This document shows positions 25,901 to 34,550 of a stretch of 53,321 nt of DNA, in pieces. The stretch's first letter is position 1. Each line of letters opens with the position of its first letter. The position numbers were made by a program, and so were the translations under genes. Source of the stretch: Bacteroidota bacterium (GTDB lineage: Bacteria; Bacteroidota; Rhodothermia; Rhodothermales; UBA10348); the NCBI GenBank assembly GCA_022571255.1, contig JACZYD010000005.1, positions 1-53,321 on the forward strand. The letters run 5' to 3'. The notes beneath the pieces were generated by a model, which saw only the letters and a program-made list of their open reading frames with translations, had not been told where the DNA came from and did no database searches.

Positions 25901-26755
25901 GCCTGGTCGCCGTGGCTTCGTCGCTGAGCCTCCTTCCAGTGGATTGGCTTCCAATAACTTGGCCTCGTCCCAGTACTGCTGCATCTGCTCCAGCGGCGCA
26001 TCTACAATCGAGCACCCCGCATCTGTGAGGCGACTCTCGATATGCTGGAATCTCCGGATAAATCTGGCATTCGTATCACCAAGTGCATTTTCCGGATTGA
26101 GTCCTGACAGGCGGGCGTAATTTATTATCGCAAACAGGAGATCGCCCAGTTCTGCCTGCTGCGCGTCGAGCGGATTTTTATCATTTTGAGAGGCAACAAA
26201 CTCGCCCAGTTCTTCCTCAACTTTCTTCCAGGCGTCTGAGGCATTTTCGAAATCGAACCCGACACCGGCAGCCTTCTCCTGAATCCGGAACGCGCGCAAA
26301 AGTGTGGGCAACCGGCGAGGCACTCCCTCCAATACCGATTTTTTTTCACCCTGCCTTATTTTTATCGACTCCCAGTTTTTCAGCACGTCCTCTACGCCTC
26401 CTACTGTGACATCACCAAAAACATGAGGGTGGCGCCGCACGAGTTTGTCGGTTTCACTCTGAATTACATCACCGAGGTCGAAATCGTCGGTTTCATTCGC
26501 CATGACGGCGTGAAACACGACGTGTAAAAGCAGATCGCCGAGTTCCTTTTTCAATTCCTGCTGATTACCATCGTCGATCGCCTCAACCGTCTCGTACGCT
26601 TCTTCAATCAACAGGTGTTTGATGGATTCGTGCGATTGCTCCCGGTCCCATGGACAGTCTCGACGAAGCTGTCTTACGATAGCGACAAAATCGGCAAAAC
26701 GTTCGAGTACATCGGACGCGGTCTCGAATTCGGAATCGTAGATTTTTTCAGTCAT
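25886..26755 (-). CDS. mazG: Nucleoside triphosphate pyrophosphohydrolase MazG
   Basis: This house-cleaning enzyme hydrolyses NTPs to NMP and PPi. It has two tandem MazG folds in 289 residues: LRRDCPWDREQSHESIKHLL with EEAYE and the metal-binding ELGDLLLHVVFHA, and a second EELGEF ... ELGDLLFAIINYARL with NPENAL. It is a full-length family member. The C-terminal tail EGGSATKPRRPGSATN contains a GSAT duplication caused by a 27-nt repeat at the DNA level. It converges with the metal permease and overlaps it by 15 bases. Confidence 0.95.
   Translation of the reverse strand: MTEKIYDSEFETASDVLERFADFVAIVRQLRRDCPWDREQSHESIKHLLIEEAYETVEAIDDGNQQELKKELGDLLLHVVFHAVMANETDDFDLGDVIQSETDKLVRRHPHVFGDVTVGGVEDVLKNWESIKIRQGEKKSVLEGVPRRLPTLLRAFRIQEKAAGVGFDFENASDAWKKVEEELGEFVASQNDKNPLDAQQAELGDLLFAIINYARLSGLNPENALGDTNARFIRRFQHIESRLTDAGCSIVDAPLEQMQQYWDEAKLLEANPLEGGSATKPRRPGSATN
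25890..25931. repeat. 15-base exact direct repeat at a convergent gene overlap
   Basis: TTCGTCGCTGAGCCT occurs at 25890-25904 and 25917-25931, a 27-nt period. The first copy holds the permease stop codon, and both copies encode the duplicated GSAT of the MazG tail. A slippage or duplication event has reshaped the 3' ends of both genes. Confidence 0.9.
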
Positions 26756-26931
26756 TCTGGAAATGGTTCGTACATGGAATGTGCAGCGTTAAAACCGCAT
26801 CGAGTACGGGCACACGAGCGTACCATGATGCGGCGAGTATCGAGCCTTGGCGCATCAACGTTGTGGATAAATTTTTGTTTATTCCGGGTGGTAGTGAAGC
26901 AACCGTGTCAGTGGACGGGAGTATCTTGATA

Positions 26932-26985
26932 GGTCCAAATCAGAATACTGGTACAAATCAGAATGCTGTTACAAATATGAATCTG
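26932..26985. repeat. 18-nt tandem repeat, three units, upstream of ssb
   Basis: The units 26932-26949, 26950-26967 and 26968-26985 follow the consensus GGTACAAATCAGAATRCT. They lie in the 387-base gap 26756-27142 between the mazG start and ssb. The rest of that gap holds a possible -10 (TATAAA at 27112-27117) and the ssb ribosome binding site; no gene is seen. Confidence 0.85.
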
Positions 26986-27129
26986 GTGTCTCTATGTCGG
27001 GGCAGCGGGTTTATCATCGTCCATCCACATTACATCTCCTGGTGAATTAATAGGACGAAGTCAGAACAGACCGGACATCCGGTGGACTCGTATGTAATCG
27101 CCAGGGGCTCGTATAAAAGACTAACATCT

Positions 27130-27137
27130 AGGAGGTG
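27130..27137 (+). promoter_or_regulatory. Strong Shine-Dalgarno site of ssb
   Basis: AGGAGGTG is an extended complement to the usual 16S rRNA 3' end, five bases before the ATG at 27143. Most genes in the window have no such site, so strong initiation of ssb is implied. Confidence 0.85.
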
Positions 27138-27142
27138 TATAT

Positions 27143-27670
27143 ATGGCACGTGGAATTAACAAAGTCATCTTGGTCGGAAATGTCGGACAGGATCCGGAGC
27201 TTCGCTACACAGGGTCCGGTACGGCTGTCTGCAACCTGAGACTGGCTACGAATGAATCGTATAAAGATTCAAACGGTGAATGGGTAGAGCGCACCGAATG
27301 GCACAGCGTTGTAGCTTGGGCGCGGCTCGCTGAAATCTGTAATGAATATCTGCACAAGGGTTCGCAGGTTTACATCGAAGGATCGCTTCAGACGCGGAGT
27401 TATGAGGACAAAGACGGAATCACGCGATATACGACAGAAATCAAGGCACGTGAAATGATGATGCTTGGTGGTCGCGGCGATAACGGCGGCTTCAGCGGCT
27501 CATCTTCCTTACATGCGACAACTTCATCGTCGGCCTCAGAGACCCGTGGAAGTGAGGGTAATGACAGCGCGGCCAATGGAAGCGCGGGTAATGGCAGCGC
27601 GGAAAGTGTCAATTCCGACAGCGATTCAGGCGGCATGTCGTTTCAACCAGACGACGAACTCCCCTTCTGA
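27143..27670 (+). CDS. ssb: Single-stranded DNA-binding protein
   Basis: 175 residues. The OB fold starts [20 protein letters not shown] and continues [31 protein letters not shown] and [21 protein letters not shown] Gly/Ser/Asn-rich linker holds imperfect repeats ([20 protein letters not shown]). The acidic protein-docking tip DDELPF ends the chain. It coats ssDNA in replication and repair and recruits partners through the tip. It is monocistronic: its own strong ribosome binding site before it and a terminator after it. Confidence 0.96.
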   Translation: MARGINKVILVGNVGQDPELRYTGSGTAVCNLRLATNESYKDSNGEWVERTEWHSVVAWARLAEICNEYLHKGSQVYIEGSLQTRSYEDKDGITRYTTEIKAREMMMLGGRGDNGGFSGSSSLHATTSSSASETRGSEGNDSAANGSAGNGSAESVNSDSDSGGMSFQPDDELPF

Positions 27671-27724
27671 CGTTTCCAAGTCTTCTGTCGATTCCTTCAG
27701 AAGTTGATTTCAAAGTAGGATCTG

Positions 27725-27754
27725 CGCCGCCCCGACCCCGGGGCGGCGTTTTCT
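27725..27754 (+). terminator. Rho-independent terminator after ssb
   Basis: A perfect 10-bp GC stem (CGCCGCCCCG at 27725-27734, CGGGGCGGCG at 27739-27748) with a 4-nt loop is followed by TTTTCT. Confidence 0.92.
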
Positions 27755-27946
27755 ATTGGTCTGAGTGGGACAGTTCGCCATTCCTTCTTCAGGGGACCGC
27801 TTGTTCGACTCACGGCCTCGCGACATTCGCGATCGTGCAACCGGAAATACCCCGATCAGCCATTCTATCGGCGCATCAATTTTCGGGGATCATCCGTACC
27901 GGCGTGGTTCATTGTCAACATTATCGATCGTGGGTAAACGTTTATC

Positions 27947-28125
27947 ATGCTGAAAAATTACCTCGTTGTTGCACTTCGGAATCTGACGCCTACTCGACAT
28001 CCATCGGCATCGCAATTTTTGTGATTACGTTTTTGGCGACCATGCTGATTGCATCTCTGACTGTAGGATACCAGGCCGTAAGAGCAGCTTTGGCCAATCC
28101 CGTCGATGCGCTGAAATACGAATAA
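27947..28125 (+). pseudogene. Internally deleted FtsX/MacB-type ABC permease remnant
   Basis: The ATG at 27947 opens with MLKNYLVVALRNL, the typical first residues of MacB/FtsX-type permeases in this phylum, then runs out of frame to a TGA. From about 27988 another frame reads STSIGIAIFVITFLATMLIA and then SLTVGYQAVRAALANPVDALKYE ending at TAA 28123-28125, which is the typical last helix and tail of the same family. About 700 codons of the middle are gone and the joint is frameshifted. This is the same kind of remnant as at 7951-8143. The 190 bases before it look like an ordinary leader. Confidence 0.75.
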
Positions 28126-28288
28126 TTCAGACTGTTCCCCACCTTTCCTGCTTGCATTTGGACATTTTGTGCCAGTTATTGCGTGATTCGCATAAACAGG
28201 CGGTTTCCGTTCCATATATTTCGGCGGATCCGCAACGTCGAGTCGGATCGAAACCAGTTAATAACTCATTACAACACAGGAATTTTTC

Positions 28289-29656
28289 ATGGCATCAGCA
28301 AGCCGGGGACAATGGAGCGGAAAACTGGGATTCATCATGGCAGCGTCAGGATCCGCGATTGGCCTGGGAAACATCTGGCGTTTCCCTTATACGGCTGGAG
28401 AAAACGGAGGAGGCGCGTTCGTTCTTCTGTATCTCATTTTTGTGGCGCTGATCGGAATACCGCTTGTGCTCGCCGAGCTCTCGGTCGGTCGAGAAACAGA
28501 GTTGAATCCTGCGGGGGCTTTTGAAAAACTGAGCCCGGGATCCAAGTGGCCCTGGCTGGGACGCCTCGGCGTTTTGACCGGTTTTGCCATTCTGGCATTT
28601 TATGCGGTCATCGCCGGCTGGACATTGTGGTACCTGTGGGAAGCCTTGACGGGAGCGTTTTCGGGTGAGATCACACCAGAAGTAAGTGCTCAGATGTTTA
28701 CCGATATGACGTCGAATCCGTTACTGGCTATCGCTTTTACCGCAGCATTCATTCTGCTGACAATCGTTATTGTTCAGAGAGGTATCTCGGCCGGCATCGA
28801 ACGCACGACAAAAATCCTCATGCCGCTTCTTCTCGTGATTCTCGTGGTTCTGGCTGTTCGTTCCGTAACGCTGCCTGGCGGAATGGATGGTGTGAAATAC
28901 CTCTTCACGCCTGACTTTTCGAAGATCGATTTTCCTGTGGTCATGAGCGCCATTGGCCAGGCTCTGTTCAGTCTGTCTCTTGGCATGGGCGCGATGATCA
29001 CGTACGGATCCTATTTCCCGAAAAATGAAAATCTGCCCCAGTCTGGAATAATCGTAGCTTTCTTTGATACTGCCATTGCCGTGCTCGCCGGTCTTATCAT
29101 TTTTCCGGCTCTTTTTTCGGTGGGCATTGCGCCTGACGGCGGCCCGGGACTTGTCTTTATCGTACTGCCTACGATCTTCAACAGTCTTCCGGCAGGGGGG
29201 CTTTTTGCCGTTGCATTTTACGCGCTCCTGGCAATCGCCGCCCTGACCTCCACCATCAGTCTTCTCGAAGTGGTGGTCACGTATTTCATCGATGAAAAAC
29301 AGTGGCCCAGGAAAAAAGCCTCGTGGGTACTCGGGGGGCTTTGTTTTGTAGTGGCCATTCCGTCGGCCCTGGCTGCGGGAGGCTCGCAGTTTTTTACGAA
29401 TTTCCTGGGTTTCGGTATCGATTTCCTTTCGCTTCAGAACATTTTCTGGGGTAATTATTCCCTCAGTATCGGAGCGATTCTGCTGGCGGTTTTCGTAGGA
29501 TGGTCGTGGGGGGCACCAAAAGCCATCGAATCTCTCGAATCCAGCGGTATCAAGTTTCAGGGCAGCGGGTTATGGACTGTGCTTATTCGTTATGTCTGTC
29601 CGGTGGCCATCGGGATCGTTCTCATCTACATCATCGTTACCGGACAATATTTTTAA
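28289..29656 (+). CDS. Sodium-dependent transporter, NSS/SNF family
   Basis: A 455-residue LeuT-fold symporter with about 11-12 helices. The TM1 signature GFIMAASGSAIGLGNIWRFP contains the Na+ and substrate site; ENGGGAFVLLYL, GIPLVLAELSVGRE and SLSLGMGAMITYGSY (TM6 unwound region) follow. It couples uptake of an amino acid or similar solute to sodium; the substrate is not deducible. AGGAA lies before the ATG. It is transcribed alone; the 163 bases upstream hold no recognised element. Confidence 0.94.
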   Translation: MASASRGQWSGKLGFIMAASGSAIGLGNIWRFPYTAGENGGGAFVLLYLIFVALIGIPLVLAELSVGRETELNPAGAFEKLSPGSKWPWLGRLGVLTGFAILAFYAVIAGWTLWYLWEALTGAFSGEITPEVSAQMFTDMTSNPLLAIAFTAAFILLTIVIVQRGISAGIERTTKILMPLLLVILVVLAVRSVTLPGGMDGVKYLFTPDFSKIDFPVVMSAIGQALFSLSLGMGAMITYGSYFPKNENLPQSGIIVAFFDTAIAVLAGLIIFPALFSVGIAPDGGPGLVFIVLPTIFNSLPAGGLFAVAFYALLAIAALTSTISLLEVVVTYFIDEKQWPRKKASWVLGGLCFVVAIPSALAAGGSQFFTNFLGFGIDFLSLQNIFWGNYSLSIGAILLAVFVGWSWGAPKAIESLESSGIKFQGSGLWTVLIRYVCPVAIGIVLIYIIVTGQYF

Positions 29657-29688
29657 GGCGTATTATCGGTTTTTTAGGCGTATTATCG
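29656..29688. repeat. 20-nt-period direct repeat after the NSS gene
   Basis: AGGCGTATTATCG occurs at 29656-29668 (overlapping the stop codon) and 29676-29688, separated by GTTTTTT. The second copy can fold with the following CGCCT into a small hairpin. It may be a duplicated, decayed terminator. Confidence 0.7.
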
Positions 29689-29857
29689 CCTTCGCTTGTG
29701 AAATCTGGAAACTCGAAACCAGAGCAAGTCGTAAAGAGATCTGTATATTTGCCTGAAGACATGTCTCACTTGACGAGGAATTTTCCTCACCGCATTGGAC
29801 CCTGACCAATCCGCATCATTCCGTTCGGGTTTGATCGTTTTTTTACTGGCGCAGGAG

Positions 29858-31159
29858 ATGGTCCTCGACGCCGATCCGTTTATTATCGGGGGCGTGGTCC
29901 TTATCGCCTTGCTCTTTCTGTCGGCCGTTTTCTCTGGATCGGAAGTGGCTCTTTTCTCACTCTCTGCTCCTGAATGCGAGGAACTCAAGGCTTCCGGTGA
30001 CCCAACCTCCAAACGTGTGGTTCGCCTTCTCGACTCACCGCGCGAGATCCTGATTACTATTCTGATTCTCAATACGCTGACCAATGTGATGGCAGCCATT
30101 ATCACCGCCATCATGATGCATGATCTGGCTGCGGCGTATCAGTGGAATCCGACCCTGACGATCTTCGCAGAAATCGTCGGTCTCACATTTCTCTTGCTCA
30201 TTATCAGCGAGATCACTCCAAAACTGATCGCCACCCGGCAACCACTCGCTTTTGCTCGCAGAATTTCTTTTCCACTGTATATCCTTCACCGCCTTCTCGG
30301 CCCGATTTCCAAAGTGCTCGCCCGTTCCATGAGCGCGTTTCATGGCCGTTTTCAGAATTCCAACGCTCGCCTCTCTGGAGATGACCTTAAAGCAATGGCC
30401 GATATCGGAAAAGCCCATGGTACTCTCGAAGAGGATGAATCTGAGCTCATCCATTCGATCGTTGAATTTGGAGATACGGCAGTCCGCGAAATCATGATCA
30501 GCAGAATGGATATTGTCGCTCTCTCGACGGCATCTACCATTGAAAGCGCGATGAATATTATTCGAAAAACCGGACACTCGCGGTTACCACTCTACGTGGA
30601 GCACCTGGACAATATCCTGGGGGTTGTCTATGCGAAAGATCTTCTCCGACACGTAGCGCAACATAAAGCGGACACAAGACTGGACTGGACCCACCTGGCC
30701 CGCCCCCCCATGTTTGTACCTCTCGGGAAAAAGTTGGATGACCTTTTAAGAGATTTCCAGGGTCGAAAAACACATATCGCCCTGGTGGTGGACGAATACG
30801 GCGGCACCGCAGGACTGATTACGCTGGAAGACGTGCTCGAAGAAGTCGTTGGAGACATCCGCGATGAACACGACCTGGCCGAAAGTGATCTTGTCGAACA
30901 ACTCGCTCCTGACCGATACCGCGTCGACGCCAAGATCGACCTGGATGAACTCAATGAAATAACCGGTACCGCGTTTGATACGGATACGTCCGAATTCGAA
31001 ACACTGGGAGGACTGATTCTTCACCTTGCGGGTAAAATTCCGTCAAAGGGAGACAATTTTGAGCACGAGAATATGCGTCTTATCGTGGAATCCGTAGAGA
31101 ATCACAGAATCAGAAATGTACTGGTTACGGTTACCGGTACAAAATCCATTCAGAATTAA
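29858..31159 (+). CDS. CNNM/CorC-family transporter (hemolysin-like, CBS domains)
   Basis: A Mg2+/Co2+ transport-associated membrane protein. It has a CNNM/DUF21 domain with about four helices (IALLFLSAVFSGSEVALFSL, SPREILITILILNTLTNVMAA, LLLIISEITPKLIA), an acidic loop EEDESELIHSIVEFGDTAVREIM, two CBS domains (SRLPLYVEHLDNILGVVYAK; RKTHIALVVDEYGGTAGLIT and LEDVLEEVVGDI), and a C-terminal CorC-HlyC domain (RVDAKIDLDELNEITG). Gliding-related GldE belongs to the same family. The start is uncertain: ATG at 29858 gives standard topology, while a TTG at 29795 would add 21 residues. Confidence 0.92.
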   Translation: MVLDADPFIIGGVVLIALLFLSAVFSGSEVALFSLSAPECEELKASGDPTSKRVVRLLDSPREILITILILNTLTNVMAAIITAIMMHDLAAAYQWNPTLTIFAEIVGLTFLLLIISEITPKLIATRQPLAFARRISFPLYILHRLLGPISKVLARSMSAFHGRFQNSNARLSGDDLKAMADIGKAHGTLEEDESELIHSIVEFGDTAVREIMISRMDIVALSTASTIESAMNIIRKTGHSRLPLYVEHLDNILGVVYAKDLLRHVAQHKADTRLDWTHLARPPMFVPLGKKLDDLLRDFQGRKTHIALVVDEYGGTAGLITLEDVLEEVVGDIRDEHDLAESDLVEQLAPDRYRVDAKIDLDELNEITGTAFDTDTSEFETLGGLILHLAGKIPSKGDNFEHENMRLIVESVENHRIRNVLVTVTGTKSIQN

Positions 31160-31241
31160 ACAGGTGTGGAAACCACGTCGACAGCGCAGCATTCAAACCG
31201 TTTCACCGTACGTTCTGCACACCAATAAACTCTCCCTTCAG

Positions 31242-32744
31242 ATGCGCAGCATCAAAGAGTTCTGTGGGATCTTCGGCATATACAACGCCGAAAACGCGTC
31301 AAATCACATTTACCTCGGCCTGCACGCTCTCCAGCATCGGGGGCAGGAGTCTGCAGGGATCTCGACCTCTGTCTACGACGAGTCCAAACGCCGGATGATC
31401 ATGCCCACACATAAGGGCAACGGGTTGGTACTGGATGTATTCAGGAAACCATCCGTGTTTTCTACCAAGCTGCTCGGCATCTCTGGAATCGGACACAACC
31501 GTTATTCTACTTCTGGATCAGCCAACAATCGCGCCAATATCCAACCGCTTGTGGTGCATTATCGCGATGGAAACCTGGCACTGGCTCACAACGGTAATCT
31601 GTCCAATGCGAGAGAATTGAGAACCAGTTTTATCGAAAGAGGTACGTTGTTCTCCACTTCGAGTGATTCGGAACTCATATTGCACCTGATCGCTCAAAGT
31701 ACACGCCGTAAACAAATTGATAAGATCCTCGACGCGCTGACGCAAGTGGAAGGCGCGTTTTCCCTGGGCATCCTGACGGACGAGTCATTGATCGCTGTCC
31801 GAGACCCGAATGGATTTCGGCCTCTCGCGCTGGGCATCCTGGACAGTGCTGGTCCCGGAGGAGGACCCGCGTACTGCCTGGCAAGCGAAACGTGTGCGTT
31901 CGATCTGGTCGGAGCAAGGTATCTGCGCGACGTAGAACCGGGAGAAATCGTTGTCATCGATAGAGATACCGTGCAAACCGGGGAATTCAAAAGTTATCAG
32001 CTTGCCCGACAGCACGGTATCAGCCAGTGTGTCTTCGAATATGTTTATTTTTCCCGGCCGGACTCAAAAATATTCGGGGAAATGGTCGACAAAGTCAGGC
32101 GTGAAATCGGGAAGCAACTTGCTCACGATGCTCCACCCCCCAGGGTCGAGGAAGGTGAAATTCCTCCTATCGTGATTTCAGTCCCTGACTCTTCGAACAC
32201 CGCCACGTTAGGCTACGCCCGTGAATGCCAGAAAATCGGCTATCCGTGCCTGTACGAAATTGGGCTGATAAGAAATCATTACATAGGTCGTACATTCATC
32301 GCTCCTGGCCAGCAGTCTCGAGAGCAAAAAGTCCGCAGCAAATTCAATCCTGTCGAGGGTGTGATACGCGATAGAGTCGTCGTCATGGTAGACGATTCCA
32401 TCGTAAGGGGCACTACCGCCAAACAACTTGTCCGGATGATTCGCAATGCCGGTGCAAAAGAGGTGCACTTTCGCGTCGCATCGCCACCTGTCGTCAGCCC
32501 GTGTTTCTACGGAATGGATTTCCCGAGCCACGAAGAATTGATGGCGAACCGGCATGATGGGAATCTCGAAAGAATGAGAAGCTGGTTGGACGTCGATACA
32601 CTTGCTTATTTATCCATTGACGGTCTTGCCTCGGCCGTATCTTCAACGAACGCGAGCACGCACGGATACTGCAACGCATGCTTCTCGTCTGAATATCCGG
32701 TCCCCGTTCAGATGGGCATCGAGAAAGATGAAAACGACTGGTAA
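31242..32744 (+). CDS. purF: Amidophosphoribosyltransferase
   Basis: The first step of de novo purine synthesis: glutamine amide transfer to PRPP. An Ntn-type glutaminase domain begins after a short propeptide (MRSIKEF) with the nucleophile in CGIFGIYN, then HRGQESAGIS, GHNRYSTSG and LAHNGNLSNA. The phosphoribosyltransferase domain has the PRPP loop VVMVDDSIVRGTTAKQLV. Cys residues in CVFEYVYFSRPDS, SPCFYGMDFPS and YCNACF are placed as in B. subtilis-type PurF, which binds a [4Fe-4S] cluster and is cleaved before the Cys. 500 residues from the ATG at 31242, chosen because the propeptide is then of normal length. Confidence 0.96.
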   Translation: MRSIKEFCGIFGIYNAENASNHIYLGLHALQHRGQESAGISTSVYDESKRRMIMPTHKGNGLVLDVFRKPSVFSTKLLGISGIGHNRYSTSGSANNRANIQPLVVHYRDGNLALAHNGNLSNARELRTSFIERGTLFSTSSDSELILHLIAQSTRRKQIDKILDALTQVEGAFSLGILTDESLIAVRDPNGFRPLALGILDSAGPGGGPAYCLASETCAFDLVGARYLRDVEPGEIVVIDRDTVQTGEFKSYQLARQHGISQCVFEYVYFSRPDSKIFGEMVDKVRREIGKQLAHDAPPPRVEEGEIPPIVISVPDSSNTATLGYARECQKIGYPCLYEIGLIRNHYIGRTFIAPGQQSREQKVRSKFNPVEGVIRDRVVVMVDDSIVRGTTAKQLVRMIRNAGAKEVHFRVASPPVVSPCFYGMDFPSHEELMANRHDGNLERMRSWLDVDTLAYLSIDGLASAVSSTNASTHGYCNACFSSEYPVPVQMGIEKDENDW

Positions 32745-32905
32745 ATTCTGCCAGTTATTCTTCAGTTATTTGGACAGCTCAGATTTCTTTGTCACCACCG
32801 ACCAGCGTTGATACGTACCACAATTGAGCTTAGGCGATGTTTGTTTCTCACGATACATGTACAGACAGGCTGTTTTTATGCAACATTTGTTATTATGAAC
32901 ATTTG

Positions 32906-33100
32906 ATGAATAACATATATGTGTGCTTATTAATGCCTGTATTCGTTTTGATAGGGTATTCAGGGCGTTACATTGATCAGCAACCGAACCAATACCCACC
33001 CGAAAGCATGAGAAATCCTGTCGACCGAGCGATCCGGGCAATGACGCTGAGCGCAGGCATAGTTGGTTTGATTGTTCTGATCGTGTTTCAGTTACTTTAA
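32906..33100 (+). CDS. Small two-helix membrane protein, hypothetical
   Basis: A 64-residue frame from ATG 32906: MNNIYVCLLMPVFVLIGYSG, a polar middle (QQPNQYPPESMRNPVDRAIR), then a hydrophobic end (LSAGIVGLIVLIVFQLL). Two membrane segments with a Pro/Asn-rich linker are plausible for a real small protein. An ATG at 32837 would add 23 residues. The family is not recognised and there is no clear ribosome binding site. It is followed by a terminator hairpin at 33183, which supports a transcript here. Confidence 0.4.
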   Translation: MNNIYVCLLMPVFVLIGYSGRYIDQQPNQYPPESMRNPVDRAIRAMTLSAGIVGLIVLIVFQLL

Positions 33101-33182
33101 ATTTTTGCCTGAATAAACGATTCCTGATGCCAGACACTGAGTAGTCTTTCGTCTGCTCTACGAAAATATTTTCATTCTGATG

Positions 33183-33213
33183 AAGCACGGTTTATTGAAG
33201 CCGTGCTTTTTTT
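33183..33213 (+). terminator. Rho-independent terminator
   Basis: AAGCACGG (33183-33190) pairs with CCGTGCTT (33201-33208) around a 10-nt loop, with a run of seven T ending at 33213. It covers the first codons of the longest glycosyltransferase frame (ATG 33180), so that ATG is unlikely to be the real start. Confidence 0.85.
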
Positions 33214-33284
33214 ATAGCATATTTTCGCCGGCATTTTCTTTAAATTCAGTCTCATATTCAGTCATAATTCCCGTACATATTTTC

Positions 33285-34550
33285 TTGCTTTCTCCTGATT
33301 CTATATCGCTGCTGGTAGTGGTTAATGTCGTTCGGCCGGATCTGGGAGGCGGCGTACTTTTTTCCGATCTGTTTGAAGGTCTTGCCGCAAGGGGCATTCG
33401 TGTTACTGTAAAATGCGCGTACTCATACTACCCTGAGTGGCGCGATAATAGCGGTAAGAATGGTTGGAATATCCGTCATTCCACAGAAAATGGTGTTCGA
33501 ATCGAGCGCCACGGCCTCTTCATACCACGTAATCCCAACAGTCTTTGTCAGCGACTGATTTACGAGGCATCGTTTTACCTGTCACTAAGGCGTCATATGC
33601 CGGACAAAGATGATTTTGACGCCATTCTGGTGTTTTGTCCTCTTGTCGGTGCCGTCGCTTATGCCACTGCTGTTCGCCGGCGACTGGGCGTGCCTCTCTG
33701 GTTGAACGTCCAGGATCTATCGGCTCAGGCGGCAGCGGCCAGCGGTATAGCCGGAAACAAAAAGGCAAGGGGGCTTCTTCTTCGTATTCAGAATTATCTG
33801 TTCTGCAAAGCTGATCTCTTGAGCAGCATATCTGCATCGATGATCGAGACGCTGCAAGCGCACAATCTCAAGCAGATCCCTGTCCGCCTGATGCCAAACT
33901 GGCTTCACCTCTCCCTGGCCGGGCACATCGAGTCCACAATCTCAGGGCAACCGGTAAGGGCAGTGACGCAGCCACTGAAGCTGCTTTATTCCGGCAATAT
34001 CGGATCCAAACAAGATCTGATTGGCGTTTGCCGTGAGTTCTCTAAAACAGACGCCGACTTCCTGTTTCGTATCCAGGGAACCGGTGCACGCGCTGAGGAA
34101 ATTGAGGAATGGATCCATTCGAGCGGTGACTCCCGATTTGAATTACACGCTCTCACAGATGAAAAAGGTCTCGCAGATGCCCTCTCCGCGTGCGACTATT
34201 ACGTTATTACGGAACGAACGAACAGTGGTCACTCATTCATTCCAAGTAAACTTATCCCGTCCCTGGCGGCCGCGACTCCCGTGCTTGCAATATGTGATGC
34301 GGATTCTCCGCTAGGATTCGAGATGGAGGAGTTTTGTCTCGGACCAAGGATCGACTGGTCCGATCTGTCCGGGATTCCGGCATTGCTCTCGGAAGGCGCC
34401 GGGCGCGAAGAACTCTATCGCACGTGGCAGGAAAACTGTAGAGAGAGAAGCAACTATTATGATCGGGAATCTGCCATAACGCGGTCGGTTGATCTGATCG
34501 TGGAAATGATCACTCTACATGGAGGCAGAGAGCGAAGTCACCAGAGGTGA
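33285..34550 (+). CDS. Glycosyltransferase (GT-B fold, WcaI-like)
   Basis: About 420 residues. N-terminal strand LLVVVNVVRPDLGGGVLFSD with a downstream LAARGIRVTVKC, and a C-terminal UDP-sugar domain with LLYSGNIGSKQDLIGVCREF and ITERTNSGHSFIPSKLIPSL, which are typical of GT4-like enzymes of the WcaI/WbuB kind used in polysaccharide assembly. The start is uncertain: the frame opens with ATG at 33180 inside a terminator stem and its first 35 residues are unlike a GT; a TTG at 33285 directly precedes the first Rossmann strand. The gene converges with holB and overlaps it by 36 bases. No other polysaccharide gene is adjacent. Confidence 0.82.
   Translation: MLSPDSISLLVVVNVVRPDLGGGVLFSDLFEGLAARGIRVTVKCAYSYYPEWRDNSGKNGWNIRHSTENGVRIERHGLFIPRNPNSLCQRLIYEASFYLSLRRHMPDKDDFDAILVFCPLVGAVAYATAVRRRLGVPLWLNVQDLSAQAAAASGIAGNKKARGLLLRIQNYLFCKADLLSSISASMIETLQAHNLKQIPVRLMPNWLHLSLAGHIESTISGQPVRAVTQPLKLLYSGNIGSKQDLIGVCREFSKTDADFLFRIQGTGARAEEIEEWIHSSGDSRFELHALTDEKGLADALSACDYYVITERTNSGHSFIPSKLIPSLAAATPVLAICDADSPLGFEMEEFCLGPRIDWSDLSGIPALLSEGAGREELYRTWQENCRERSNYYDRESAITRSVDLIVEMITLHGGRERSHQR

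Noticed and set aside
29795-29857. TTG at 29795 as the CNNM start
   Set aside because: The extra 21 residues are not needed for the first helix; kept as an alternative only.
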